In this document: positions 42,901 to 56,200 of the stretch, one piece after another
Layout: each line of letters starts with the position of its first letter
Numbering within the stretch: position 1 is the first letter of the stretch
DNA from: Antedon mediterranea
Lineage: Eukaryota > Echinodermata > Crinoidea > Comatulida > Antedonidae
Assembly (NCBI RefSeq): GCF_964355755.1
Contig: NC_092670.1
Coordinates: 33,529,795-33,593,794, forward strand
Direction: 5' to 3'
DNA: 64,000 nt
The notes under the pieces: generated by a model
Told to the model about the DNA's origin: nothing
The model's database searches: none
Seen by the model: the letters and a program-made list of their open reading frames with translations, nothing else
Position numbers and translations under genes: made by a program

Positions 42901-45900
42901 ATGTTGCTTTGAATTGAATTGAAAATAAAATACAGTATTCATTGGTTGCAGTACATAGTTGGGTTATATGCATTGTCATGCAATATAACTTGTTTTTTGT
43001 TTGTTTTTCCAATAGCCTTAAACTCAAAAGTAACAGGGTCGCTTCTACACACAATGTGCGTCCCTGGAGTATGGGTTGGAGTCATTTCAACTGTATTAGG
43101 AGGAGTCTCAATGTCTTTCCTGGAACCAACACTTTCTCAAGAGTTACAGAAGGTATGTTTTTTTTATCTAATGTGTTGACGTACTTTACAGTACTATAAT
43201 CTATATATAAATTATGGTTAATTCTGACATAGGCGAGCACAATGCAGAAACTTCTCTACAAATCTCCGCCTTGGATACCTACCTTATCTATCCGAGATGT
43301 ACCGCGAAACGTAGATTTGATAACATTAGTGTGCACGCCGACGCTATTGTTCCATATTTATATCTTAGGAAGATGTTATAAAGAGTTTTTTAACAACATT
43401 TATGATTTCAACATTGGATTTTCCTCTGAATTTCAATTCTTCCCGGTCAAAGTAATTTCCGGGTTTAAGATAAGTTCAACTTAGTTTCAAATATTTTCTC
43501 TGTTTTATACACAAGGGAGCAGTTAAAATAATAGATTTGACCTTAAAGGTGACTGGAAACAGGCACTTTCCATCAATCAATACAGTGTCCCTTTGGAAGA
43601 CGAAAAAAAAAATTGGCCATTAATCATAGCCATTTCAGTTTTTTGTTTATTTTAAAACATACCACACGTGTGTGAAGGTACAGTAGTTAAATAATAGGAA
43701 TTATACTGCAAATTAATAAAGATCAAATTAAATATACGCCATAAAGAATCAGAATATATTGTGGGGAATAGTATTATAAAATTACATAGGGAGATTTGAT
43801 AAGACATTTTTCGAGTGAAACCCCGATAGCTGAGTTTTATTGAGTAAGCTTGCAGGAATAACTGTAGGCTATCTTCCTGTGTCCCGTTAGGACCGAGATG
43901 TCTGCCCATGTTGCAAGCCGTAATGTCTTCTTTCTTGGGCCCACTCTGTCACGGCAGTTAGTTTCAAAAGATGATTAAATTAAATAATGTATTAATAATT
44001 ATTAGGATGGTATTCATTTGAATAAACGCCTCTCCAATAAAACATCACTTTGAATAATAACCCCCCGCCCTCCCCACCCCCCCCCCCACAACCCAACTAT
44101 CTAATAAACGTCCATCCACATATTTATAATAACACAATTATACTATTTGTAGTAGAATTCACCGCACTGTTATCTGCAATTTACCAAGCATTTGTTATTC
44201 TTTTTTACCACTTTTCATATCTATGAGAGGATTTCATTTGATTATAAAATGTTACCATATTATTAGAACTAAAAAATTTAACATACGGTATATCCCTCGA
44301 ATGAGCACCTCCCTCAAATGACCTCCGCCTCCCCAAAGGGCCCTACCAAACAATAAAAACTATACTTTAAAATGTTATTAATCATCTAAAACACTGTGAA
44401 ACAAAGTAGTTTAGTTTTACGAATGTCAAGCATTTTCAATAATGGTAACCGACAGAAAATGTATAAGGAGAACATTATCATTCCGAGAACCATCGTCTAC
44501 ACTTCCTAGAGGGGGAGCGAGCGAAGCGAGCTCACCCTCTAGTTACTGTAATTAATGATAATAGTATAATTGAAACGTTAGGATTGACCTAGCTACAGCT
44601 AAGTAATCGTCGTCTTCTGAAAAAAAAAACGAAGTTCAACGGCCATATAATGAAATACAACGGTCATTATACCAACATTTAACGGTATATGACTTAAGTG
44701 TCCAATGGAGTAGTGATTGAATATGATGTGACCCACAGGACATACCAGGATACAAACATTTTTGTCGTGTTTGAGGCTAGGTAGGCTATTGTATGCTGTG
44801 AATGAAAATGAATAAAAACATTTAAAAAAATAAACAAATTATTCAATCAATTGAAAATAATCTTGTTAGGTGTTATATGATATAACATAATGTAAGTTGA
44901 TTTAGATTTGTATTCATTTGTAGTTTTTTTCTTTACAGTTTAATCTCGACGCATTTGAAACTGGATCTGTATTTCTGTTAATGGGAGTAGCATTTTCCAT
45001 CTCTTCACCTATATTCGGGTTCCTTGCTGACAAATATAACTGTCCCCGGAAAGTAGTCATCTTCGGATATTTTGGCAGTATCATAGGTTATATCATCACT
45101 GGACCATGGCCAATCGGAAATATTTCACAGTAAGAAAATATTGACAATTATTCCTTATACCAACACGAACGGTTAGATCACCAATTATACAAAATGAATT
45201 CGGCATTTAATTTCTGCGTGTAGAATGTAATAAGATGTATCACCAATGCCTCGTGAGTGAAACTTTACATTTTTATATGAATCATAGGGCAAAAGTTTAG
45301 TTCAGAAATTTCAATCGAAAAAAAAATAAAATACTACAAAATCTCAGTGGGTGCGCATAACGACAATATTGAGAGGTGGCGCTATATCGTGTTCAAAAGA
45401 GACAAATTCAGATATTATAGAAAATCGAATTTGTCAAAAATGTGGAAATTTTTCAAGAATAGTGACATTGGTACCGGTACTATACTGTAGTGTGTCTAAA
45501 ATAGAAAAAGTTTCCAATATAGAGAAATTCAAATTTGTCCAAAATGTAGACATTTTGTCAAGAATAGTGACAATGTTGTCTCCAAAATAGAAAACTGTCC
45601 CGATATATAATATTTCTGTGAATAATTGGAAACTCAGAAAATGTAAATGTCTTACATTTGGCGATTTCTGTTTTGGACACGATACAATGTAGAATAAAGA
45701 TGTCGTACCATAATTGATTATTTGAATATTTACAGTACACTCGTGACGATATGCGTTGGTATTTTCGTGCTGAACATCGGGCTAGCCAGTGGTCTTACTG
45801 CAGGTTTACAAGATATGATAATTGCAGCAGTCTTTAATGGTTTTACAGAAGACACAAAAACATACAGTGTTCTCTCAGGAATAAGAACATGCGCATACTC

Positions 45901-47221
45901 GTTTGGGTAAGTGCAGAAGAAACACTAATCTGGCTCCCAATTTATAATTACCTGGAATTTAAAAATACGTTTGGTTTTCCTAAAGATGTATTGTCCCCCT
46001 GAAAAGTAATTCTTAACAATGTTTCATTTCAATGTAACATAATAGGTATACACTTTTGACCAAAAATTAGATTGAGAAAACAATTGTATTTACCTGAAAA
46101 AACGTTCAAAGCTATGGGTTTTTGTTTTCACTTCACCATTTGATCGTTTTATAATTGAAAACCAAATTTTCTTTTTCTACGAAAGTGAAACTTTATAACA
46201 ATAATAAATAACATTTATAAAGCGCAAGAGACAACGGTTTCAAAGCGCTGTGTTTTCCAAGATCTATGCAAGTAGTAGCGTGTGATTATGCTTCTCTGAA
46301 GAGATGAGTTTTGAGTTTATAACAAAATATATAATACAAAATAACATATTTCATGTTTTTGGGGGACAATACATCTTTAAGCAATGTTTTACACTGACAT
46401 TGCACATTATTTACTTCCTAAATACTTTAATGAGAATGTATTATAAAATATTATTATTAATAGGAAGTTATTCTGATTTGAGATAGAAAATATTCATTAT
46501 CATCACTTTTACGCTTGTTATGCAGCTCTGTCTCTACACTATCAAACGTTATTTATATATAGACATATGGATACGATGATGTCATATCACTACAGTACCA
46601 TTTAAGCACATCATGTTTACAATGGTATAGACAGCTTAATAGTGATGCTATTTATTTTTAACACAGTGCATTTGTTGGACCCACTTTGGGTGGAATTTTG
46701 GTTGAACAGTTTGATTTTGCAACTGCTACATTGATCTACGGACTGTTTACTTTATTTGTTTGTTTCATGACAATATTGTTTTGTTTCTGGGAGTATAGAT
46801 GCGGAAAAGGGTAAGTAGGGAGTTTTTTTTGTAAGCACAGCATTGGACCTATGTAATAGAGCATGAAAACCCACTAAGCTGATGAAAAAAACATCATAAA
46901 TTAAGTTTTTACGACGTAAAAACGACAAATTAAGGAAGGATTTTGTTAATAATGGTTAATTATTGGTTTTGGACAAACTTTAGGCCTAGAAGAAAATCAA
47001 AATGACAATCAATTGCTAATATAACTATTTTCCATTTTTCCTTTGATTATTTGCTTAAAATGTATTTTATTTCTTTGTCTTTATTTAGAAGACGTCAATC
47101 AGTCTTGTTTTCGAGGTTTTTCTCTAACTCTACGGATATGTACAATGAGCGAACCAGTCTATTGGCAAACGCTAAGAATAACGTTGACACAGAAAGAAAT
47201 TATTCTCGCGGTTATCATTGA
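36975..47221 (+). CDS. SLC18B1-like vesicular amine/polyamine transporter, gene C
   Basis: Exons: 36975-37199, 37677-37772, 38156-38229, 39003-39150, 39739-39807, 40586-40676, 43016-43152, 44939-45129, 45736-45906, 46667-46810 and 47089-47221. All splice sites are GT-AG and the frame is open, giving 492 aa. The nine internal exons match genes B and D in length and phase. Visible MFS features are GLIFGVYYVSMFVFALITGK, PGVWVG in exon 7 and SPIFGFLADKYNCPRK in exon 8. The C-terminal tail carries ERTSLL, an acidic-dileucine motif of the kind that sorts vesicular transporters. Start chosen at ATG 36975; Met at 36993 is an alternative. Intron 6 contains a nested LINE pair, and intron 7 a foldback. 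Closest relative of pseudogene A. Confidence 0.82.
37230..40996 (+). repeat. Segmental duplication partner of 1-2784 plus 18177 to about 19500
   Basis: Intron and exon sequence here aligns nearly continuously with the window start (1-2784) and with the segment right of the Polinton (18177-18617 and 19319-19520). Shared intronic words include the block before exon 2, the 'tgcgcgcgaaca' stretch upstream of exon 4 and the region around the TATGAA target. Copies A and C therefore come from a genomic duplication that included non-coding DNA. The differences between them are discrete insertions, which makes each copy an unoccupied-site control for the other. Confidence 0.85.
40344..40349. other. 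Unoccupied paralogous target site of the Polinton
   Basis: A single TATGAA in intron 5 of gene C, in a context that aligns with both flanks of the Polinton in pseudogene A ('ggctacag..ctgtatgaa' on the left; 'gaatgtt..tgaaagagtatatc' on the right). Confidence 0.9.
40997..42930 (+). mobile_element. CR1/Jockey-type LINE fragment in gene C intron 6 (outer element)
   Basis: 5'-truncated RT region: PQGSLLDHLLFILYINDI, FYADDTT and FLGVHLDSRLSWKNHI up to SLILPYL near 41480. It resumes after the nested element with YCNMFLCNTYPSSIKKLQ to ATPHLKLCF at 42656, followed by a 3' UTR. The site is empty in pseudogene A (ATAATAC|AGTATTC at 19471-19484), so the insertion came after the A/C duplication. The flanking 'aatac' may be its target duplication. 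Confidence 0.8.
41484..42273 (+). mobile_element. CR1/Rex1-like LINE 3' fragment nested in the outer LINE
   Basis: Nearly identical to 33234-34011 in gene B intron 8, from 'gcgaaatacaaa' to the (TTATC)n tail (42246-42273). It has a nonsense change (TGA for TGG, 'gttgaggaaacc') and a small insertion. It splits the PYL-YCN motif of the outer element, whose target was itself 'cttatctta', matching the tail unit. Confidence 0.85.
44506..44542. repeat. Foldback with a GAGCGAAGCGAGC core in gene C intron 7
   Basis: Arms CTAGAGGG (44506-44513) and CCCTCTAG (44535-44542) surround GGAGCGAGCGAAGCGAGCTCA. It shares the upstream 'ttc(c)gagaaccatc' word with 23892-23903. Confidence 0.7.
46525..46643. mobile_element. 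MITE-like element, TATCAAAC family, in gene C intron 9
   Basis: The left end 'gctctgtctctacactatcaaac' is an imperfect inverse of the right end 'ggtatagacagctta'. It ends just before the acceptor of exon 46667-46810. Confidence 0.5.
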
Positions 47222-47302
47222 AAGATAACAAACGTTCCAATATAGTGACTGAATGATTTTGATTCCATGACTTGGAAGCGATAGATGCTACATAATGTAC
47301 TG

Positions 47303-47454
47303 CTAGTGGCGGATCCAGGATTTAAAATAGGGGCGGGGGAGGGGGGGGGGGGCAGGGGTTGCAGGGTCTGAAAATGGCAAATTGTAGGTGCCTAACTAAA
47401 ATTAGCAAAATGTAGTGCAGTGGGGTGGTAGGAGAGTGCTTGAATCCGCCTCTG
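47303..47454. mobile_element. MITE-like repeat with AGTGGCGGATCC ends
   Basis: 'agtggcggatccaggatt' on the left is mirrored by 'aatccgcctct' on the right, the type of ends seen in non-autonomous hAT-like elements. The right end is degraded and the target duplication is not certain. Confidence 0.4.
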
Positions 47455-48539
47455 TATGAGTACTATGTGTATTTTTAATATACTGATATATAAGAGAAAT
47501 GTCATTGCATCTATTAATGAAACAGAGCAGATTCACTTGAATCAACTTTAAAAAAAAGTGAATGTGAAAAAATGAATGACATTGTTTAATTTCTTTCTTC
47601 GTCTTCTACATTGACAGCAGCGCCCCGAATCAACTCTGGTAGTTGCCATCGCCCAAGTCCGTACGCTCAGGATGTATGCACATCCCTACTATTCAACATC
47701 TTAAACAAATACGGCACGGACAGCGTTAATAATGTATTCTAATTTCCATAATTTCAATTTCATCTTCCATTTTTCTACAACTTTCGGCCTTGCAGCAGAA
47801 GTAGTTTTCGCGCGTGCCTGCATGACGTTTGCGTGTCGTACAAAATAACTTATCTTGACTTAACAATAAGTGTTTCAAGTTCAGGTATTTTTTAGTTATA
47901 TAACTTGTGTAACTTGGTTGTGTATTTTTATACAAGGTGTACATAAATATATAATGAATATATAAAAAATGATAGTGTATTTTTTGTATAAATTACGATA
48001 ATAATTTCGTAATAAAGGGAAATGGTGAACTGTGATGGGGTCACTAAAAATATTGTAATCAAAGCTGATTTCCCTATGTCTTTATATATGCGGGTAGAGT
48101 TTTGAGGTTTTTTAAACAGTACGTCCTTACAAACGTATGGTAAACACCATATAAAGCAGTAGGCCTAAGCAAATGTAATGTTCATGGAGCTTCTTAGCAA
48201 TCGTATGTAGTATAAAGTCAGATTTATTAAAATAAATTAAACAAAGAGTGTCTTATTTACTTGTTCATTCGTTTCACTAAACATTTATTTCTTTACTTTT
48301 AGATGATTGAACAATAACTAAATAATCTTAATTTGAGATAATAAAAAGAAAGGCAGGCTTCCAGATAGATGCAGGTTCTCGAGTCGGGTCTGCCTGCCAA
48401 CAGCAGGAGCTATGTATATTATAGTTAGTTTTGGGCACATTATTAAAATATAATATCTTGCAAACACTTGGTCTTCTAGGCTCCTACATCAATTTCTCTT
48501 GATTTCATTAACTCTTAAACAAAATCTAAACGACAACTG

Positions 48540-49160
48540 TTTTAAAACAATATAGCAATTGGTATAATTAATAGACGATTTACATATTATTATTATTGAA
48601 TCAACACCATGTGTGACTCGTTTATTATGTAAAGCATGTTGAGCGTACTTTTTATAAAATCGCAGTTATCTACACTACATGTTTAATAGACACGTTACTA
48701 TACAATTATGTTATTTCCTTTCAAACACAGTAAAATATAATACGAGATATGTAGTTTATTTTATTATTTATTATGTATTAGCCCTTCATTAATCACATAA
48801 GCTATTGCGTCTAACAGTCATTCTGCGTAAAATTAAATATTTCTGACCGTGCGAAGAATGCCTTTCCAACTAAAACAGCTGCTGAGCAACATCGCGTTTA
48901 TTATAATAAATAGACGATTTCCATATATTATTATTGAATCAAAACCATGTGCGCGTTGTTCATTATGTAAAGGAAACTTGTTGTGGGTAGAATCTGACAT
49001 ACAAACCTACTTTTAAAAAATATAGCAATTGTTATAATTAGTAGACGATTTCCATATTATTATTGAATCAACACCATATGTGTCTGGTTAATTATGTAAA
49101 GCATGTTCATCGTACTTTTTCTAAAATCATAGTTAATATCTAGTAACACTACATGAGTGT
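48540..49160. repeat. Three diverged copies of a repeat of about 145 bp
   Basis: The core 'tagcaattggtataatta.tagacgattt.catattatta..gaatca.caccat' followed by 'attatgtaaagcatgtt' occurs at about 48551-48680 and 49020-49160, with a partial copy at 48902-48975. Confidence 0.65.
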
Positions 49161-50256
49161 TTAGTAGATCCGGTAGGCCTACGGTATTTCTTTTCAAGAT
49201 CTAAATTAGACACAAGATTTATAGTTTCTGTAATATACAAGCGTGTTGTTTCTTAGATTTGAAAACTGCAAGAGGGCGTACAAAACGCATACCAGGTGTA
49301 GGCCTATTCTTATGTAGAATAGATCAGTGAACAGTGGCCGCTCAAGACATGTCGATGTTGGCCTACAAGACGCTGTAAAGGTAACGTTTTTTTGTTTGTA
49401 GTCGTCATTTGACCACAGTAAGAATTAAATTATGGAATATTTCGTTTAGTGGAAAACAACCATGATAATTAACATAGCCACTGGAAAATAATTTTAAGCA
49501 CGCAGCATGATGAAATAAGCAAGTAATCTTCTGGTGTTGGGAAAACACTGAATATGGGCGGACATTGTAAATATTCATGACATAGGTGACTAAAGATGTA
49601 ACGATCAAATCATTTCCGTAACAATTAAAAAAATCTCTCTTAATATCACAGCGTGATAGGCCTATGTTTTGTTTTATTACACTTATGCCTATTATTAGAT
49701 TATATACCCGCCCCAGAGCGAGAACCCTATGTTGAAACTCTCCCCTTTCTACTCTCGGGCTATTTTCAAATCATAAACAATTCTCACTCGAGTCTAGCTT
49801 TTAAATGTAAGTACGCATTTAACTCTTTTCTAGCCGGCTGTATTTGCATTGAATTATCACGATTGCAATGTTTCACCGTGGAGGAAGTTCTCTCATGTTT
49901 ACTAAGAAATATAGTATTGAACTTCGCATTCGGCAGGTATTGATACGGCTTTTCAGGGCGGATATTTTCTTTCTCATATGGGCATCGCCTTTTTATTAGT
50001 ACATGGGGAATTAACATCTCACAATTACACCCTTATGTTCTGATATAAAAATTACACAAGTACATGTAACTATCAAAGATAACCTTTTATCATTTCAATA
50101 AAGTTTCATTGATTTATCCTTCGGAAAGATACGTACCTGCTATAAGTATGGTGCAATACTTCTGACATCTGTTTTAAATGCAGACTCATCGGAACCAGAT
50201 ATAATAAAAAAACTATCCTACAAACTCCACCAAACGTGATTTGCGACAAGAAGAGA

Positions 50257-53200
50257 ATGCCTAGCGTGTATACATCTTCATTTCAGAAGAGCTATGATAC
50301 GGTAAGATTATTTATCTACTAATATAACCAGCAACTCTATATCTACGATGGCCTAAAAGAGACACTGTTTTTTAGCTTATTTGTTGCTTAAAGTAATTTA
50401 CTGATATATTGTTACTAGTAGTGATGACAATAATAGAATAGGTCTATTTCTCCACAGATTGCCGAACAAGTACTAGGGGTTATTAGACAATTTTCATAAA
50501 GTTTACATTCATTATAACAAACAATAGAAATTGTAAACCTTTAATTTGATATTCTGAATCATTGCTTTTATTTAAAATAATAATAATCATCGTAATCGTA
50601 ATTTTCACGATTGTCTTCAAGATTTCGGATGGAAATACATCTAATGCTGTCAACAGTGACACAAATGGAAACGGTAGTACAAAAATACAAAATGGCGGAT
50701 CAGAAATCGAAATTAACAATGGAAGAGTGTGGACTGGTACCGGTAGTTCAGTGAATGGGAAACTGCTGATTGCTTTAATTGCTATATCTCAGCTTTTTCT
50801 ATTTATGTCATGGTCAATTATAGCTCCATTTCTTCCACCAGAGGTGAGATACAGGTTTTGTCTAATCGTACAATGCGGATCATTGAAATTGGTGTAGGCT
50901 CATACTGTCTGATCATGGAGAAATTATTTCTCCATGGTCTGATATAATGATATTATATATACACAGTGACAAATCTGGGATGTTGCCAAACTAGTGGGGA
51001 CCCTGTGTCTACAAATTGTGAAACTATGTCCTATTGTTGAGTGTACTTAATACATTTGTTTATACTAGTATGTAATAACAAGAAAAAATATTGTATTACA
51101 AAGATATTAATATTTAATTACATATTATAAAACTACTATTATGTAAATATATAAATGTATACAAATTGAACAAAAAAAGTACACATAATAAATACAAATA
51201 CTAAAACACCGACAAAACAATACATACTTATAGAAAATATAAAGCAGATGGATGATATGAATTATTTATTAATAAAGATATCTATGTTAAATATGTTAGA
51301 TCACCTCTACTTTGCCGTATCCATTAAGGTTTATCTGTAAAGTGTAAAGCTCTGTCGACACTATCAAACTAGTTTGTCCATATATGAGCACATTTTGTTG
51401 TCACATAACGTTTGATAGTGTAGACAAGGCTTAATGGGGAAGGGAATACTGTATATCTAAATATCAAAAAGTCTTTCACTTTTATAGTAAAAGCTATTGA
51501 GAATTAGTCTGACAATAAAGAGAATGGCAGGACGTTTATAACTATCAGTTCTACACATTGGTACTTGGTAACATCACATTGAAGTCCGAGGTTAAACTCA
51601 CGCTTTCTGTAAGGAGGGAGAACATTCCTGTGGGTGGTTGACTTCAAAAGGCCAAATAAAACCAAATAAAAGAACAATGCTATCGCTTCTTGTTTATAGA
51701 AAGAGAAGTTAAATGCATGAGTCATAGGATTTAAATTTATTACACAAAATATAACGTAAACAAATTTTGTTCATAACATGGCACTTATTTTAAGGTTTGG
51801 GCAACATATTATTGATGTGGCACAAGTCCATCAACAGAGTTAATTGAGCTAATTAGGTAGTGGGAGGTACAATAGAGTCCGCCTTACGGCTTTCAAATTG
51901 TTGACTATCGTATTTAAAAGATATGTTTTCTGGCCCAAATGTAGACGTGGGAATGCGCCGGTTAGTTTGTAATGTATTTCTGTTTTCATTTTTTGCAGGC
52001 AGAACAAAAAGGTGCCAGTCAGACGGAAATCGGATTTATATTCGGTATCTATTCCGCTGTTCAATTTATTGTTGCACCAATTTGGGGGAAATTTGTAAGT
52101 AAATAGTTACAGAAGTTCCATACAGCATGCCTATGTTGATTTTTATAAATGCTAAATTGCCATATTATCATTATGTATTTTAATTTCACTCTACACTGGC
52201 CACCCTGAAGAAGAGGTGATCAATTTATTTTTACCCGTGAATAAATTATACTAAACAGAATACTTAGGAATGCAAGCAGAATTACTGGTGTCGAGATTAA
52301 AGATATCACACAAATGTGTAATGATGTAATGATGAAATGATGCCTAATTAAAATAGCATTTTAGTTGGTGAATCTCATATCCTCAACAATAAGTTAGTAG
52401 TTACCAGATCTGGAATATTAACAACAATTCCAGTTAAAACAAATAGTCATAAATTGTCATTCTTACCAAGCGCTATTAGACAACAAAACAATGAGTTCCA
52501 AAGATACGTCATTAGGTCTTTCGTATTTATATGGCTTGATCCATGTTGATCATGAATGTAAATATTATGTGTGTATTGTTTCGTTTGTGTTTTTCTGCCA
52601 AGAAATCAATTATTATTGTAATATATGTATGTATGAATGACTTAATAAATTGAATCTGAATCTGAATCTGAATATACCATATTAGCCTATATTATAATAC
52701 TATGCAAAGGTGTTATTTAACACGTATGTAACCATTGTTTTAACATTACATTTTAGATTCCTGTTCTTGGAGCTAGATTCGTTTTCATTATAGGCTACAT
52801 AATAACCGGTGCCACAAATGTCTCATTTGGGTAAGACACATTGTTTTGTTTCTAAAGGTTGCAACAACAATATTAATGTTATCTTATGTTTTATACACAA
52901 TTGCATTAATTTATTATAAAGAATAATATTACAACTCTCTTTAATAATACAACCATAACGTTTCATTATTTACAAACCCGTTGACGTTAATTCTCTATAG
53001 AAACTCTTTTGTCCTGACACTAGCAATTTATCTGATAGTACATCATAAGTATATAAACAGTACATATATTGCTTTCTTCCTGTTAAATTTATGGCTGTCT
53101 GTCAAACTTTTGTGGTTACTGGCGTTTGTGCTGGTACCCTAGTTGCTGAAACCAGTTATACTGGTTATAACTAAGTTAATACCGTCCTAATTTCTGACCT

Positions 53201-56200
53201 TTCTTCTAATTCTTTTTTTTTAAATAGATTCTTTGATCGTATAGCATCAGGAACTCCATTTGTAGCCACGTGTTTGTTAGCGCGTGCATTTCAAGGAGTT
53301 GGAACATCAGGTGTCTTCACGGCAGCCATGACAATGGTTGCCTATACTTTCCCAAATAAAATCGGACGGCTAGTGGTAGGTTTGATTAGTGTTTTAAGTG
53401 CGGTCCTTGATTGTGCATTTTAAGAGTACCGGTACAAATGTTATAACCATAGATTAATATAAGGACAGTACTAGATTGGAGTACGTCCTCTAGTTAATCT
53501 ATATACAAACTACTTTGGTTTCCCTATCGATGAAGAATAAAATTGTTTGAACTGCGATAATATTGAGGCCACCCTCCTTTCACTCTATATATAAACTATT
53601 AATTAGGTAAAACACAAACCGGTAAAATGTATTGCATAATATAATATATACGTTATACAAATGTATATAATACTGCACCCACACACATACATCAACATTG
53701 CCGCAATTGTACTGGGAACACTTTTCTAAAAAAGCAAAGTCATTTTCCACACTTGTTTTATAAGATTCATCAACCTTTACCTTAATAGCCATTAGATTTT
53801 ACAATGGTAAACGTTTTCCGGGTGCATGGTCAACCAATGAAATTCAATAAAACTTTATTATCCAAAATTTCGAAATTGGTCACGGTAGACGAATATTCAT
53901 TAAAAACCGTTACAAATGCATACACAATTACATTAAGCAAAACGATTATTATAAAATCCTTTAAAAAAATGTTAAAATAAAGTACAGTACAATAAAAAGA
54001 AACAAATTGCACAACAATACCATTTATTAAGAAATCTAAATAATGGTATTTAAAAAATACATCTGTTGTTTTATCAATCTATCTCGCTAAATAATCAAAT
54101 CAAGTATTATTTCTTGAAACATGCATAATCTTATCTGGAATTAATGCAGTATTCCATCTTTATTGATAGAATTAATTTATACATAGTCTAACAAAATGTC
54201 CGTTGTTTTCCCCTTTCCAATAGGGCCATATCACGTCTTAATCCGTTCATATTATAGGCCTAGCCTATGATCGTTTTCGAGTTTATTTCTAATTGTTTGC
54301 GATAGTTGTGTTAATTTACATTTCAAAGGGCCTACTGGAAGTATTTACCGGTATTGGCTTAATGATTGGACCATTCATCGGTGGTGTTTTGTATGAGGTA
54401 GGTAAATGTATCCTTATCCAATCATTATAATATCTGTACGTTTTATTCAATTCTAGTTAAATTTGGCTTAACCGCCTAGGTTGAAATAGAGTTTTCAGAA
54501 ACAACAAACTAATTATTATAATACTCGAAATACAGTTTGACATTTTTTTTTCAAAATGTAATTTGGAACATTGTTAAATATTGAAATTGTGTAAGTATTT
54601 TTGTTTTTGGCGTTTTTTTGTAAAACATTTTTCTTGTTTATTTTCAGTATGGTGGGTTCATTCTGCCATTTGTATCCCTTGGTTGCTTAATGTTACTCTT
54701 CAGTGTTATTCTGATGTTTGTGTTGCCTAAAGATTCATGTAAGTATTGTGTGTTCAAGTTTTAGTGAAAATAGCTAGACTATTACATTGGGGCGGGGTGG
54801 AAGAGGAGTGGTCCCTTTTTAAACTAACCACCTTCTTCAGGAGAGTTTATGGTCGTATACAAACTATTCATGATCATCGGCGTGTCAAAGTGTGCCACTA
54901 TCGATTACATGTTTGTATTATCATAAATATCAAATACAAAACCCCAACCATGAAACTTCGGCTCTTTTTATTATTTTCCCATTGGTAATGTTTTAACTAG
55001 TATTCTTTGTTTTACAATAGATACTTCTACAAGTAAGGCTGGATCATTCTTGTCACTTCTAAACATTCCTGGAACGTGGGTCGGAATTCTTTCAGGTTTT
55101 TTGGCGGCTCTCACCTTTCTGGTGTTGGAACCTACGCTTTCTTTAGAATTGGAACAGGTATATTGTTTCATATTGAGTATGATTGTTTGCGTGTCAAGCA
55201 AAAACTTTAGAATTAAACACTTTCTCACATTGAATAGCTAATACTGAGAAAGAGTCGCTCTTCCTTGCTAATACTATACCCTTTTTGTTTCATTAAAACT
55301 TCATACATACGTTGTACATTGATAGTAATATTTCTGAAAACAACAATTGCGCTGTAAATGGTTACATGGGTCGACTCGCCAAAAAAGTCATGACGGCATA
55401 CGCGTCAAATGACATTATCTTCTCGATATCATTATGAATCCTCATAACTTTAACGTATAATCATCGTCATCATTAACATTCCCGTTTTATCATTTTTGTT
55501 ACCATTTAATATTGATTAACAACTGTATTGTTTTTTTTTTCATACGCAGTTCAATTTAAATAGCATTCAAGTTGGCTCCGTGTTTCTACTGCTCGGTCTG
55601 GTTTACGGTTTTACCTCACCGTTTTTTGGATGGTTAGCTGAAGGGCGTGTTTCATCCCGTAAACTAGTAATTGGCGGTATGTTCATAGCCTTTGTAGGTT
55701 ATATCATACTTGGTCCATGGCCGCCGCTAAATCTACCCAAGTAAGTCATTTTTAATGTTATTTAATAACATAATGATAGTCGTTTCTGTAATTATTTTGT
55801 GGTTATGGAGTTGGCCAATCGTCACTCTTCAACCATTGTTCTGGTGGTAGAACAGATCTTTTACGGAAATACTTACAACTAGAGATCCAGTGTACACATC
55901 TGGCTCGTGTTTACCAGAGTATGGAATTACCACGGGTCCATCTCATCACATGTTGTGTGGACAGACGAATTAGTAATGATTTAACGTCGTTTGTTTACTG
56001 TTCATTACTGTTTTTTTTTGGGTAATATTATTCCAAACAACATTCTGAATACTCATAACATTAACGCTAGTCTAATAAAGCTACGTTCTCACTGTGCCCG
56101 GATTATGTCTGGTAAACGGAGAGAGAGGAGGAGTCCGGAAACTGTGTGAACGTAACTTAAACAAGATTGTGTCTGACCTTTTGTAGTGTTGGAAGAAGAG

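Larger units (their letters stand above)
47222..50256. other. Intergenic region between genes C and D
   Basis: No gene recognised. It contains a MITE-like repeat with AGTGGCGGATCC / AATCCGCCTCT ends (47303-47454, with an internal G run), and three copies of a repeat of about 145 bp (48540-49160). Several long T/A runs are present. Confidence 0.5.
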
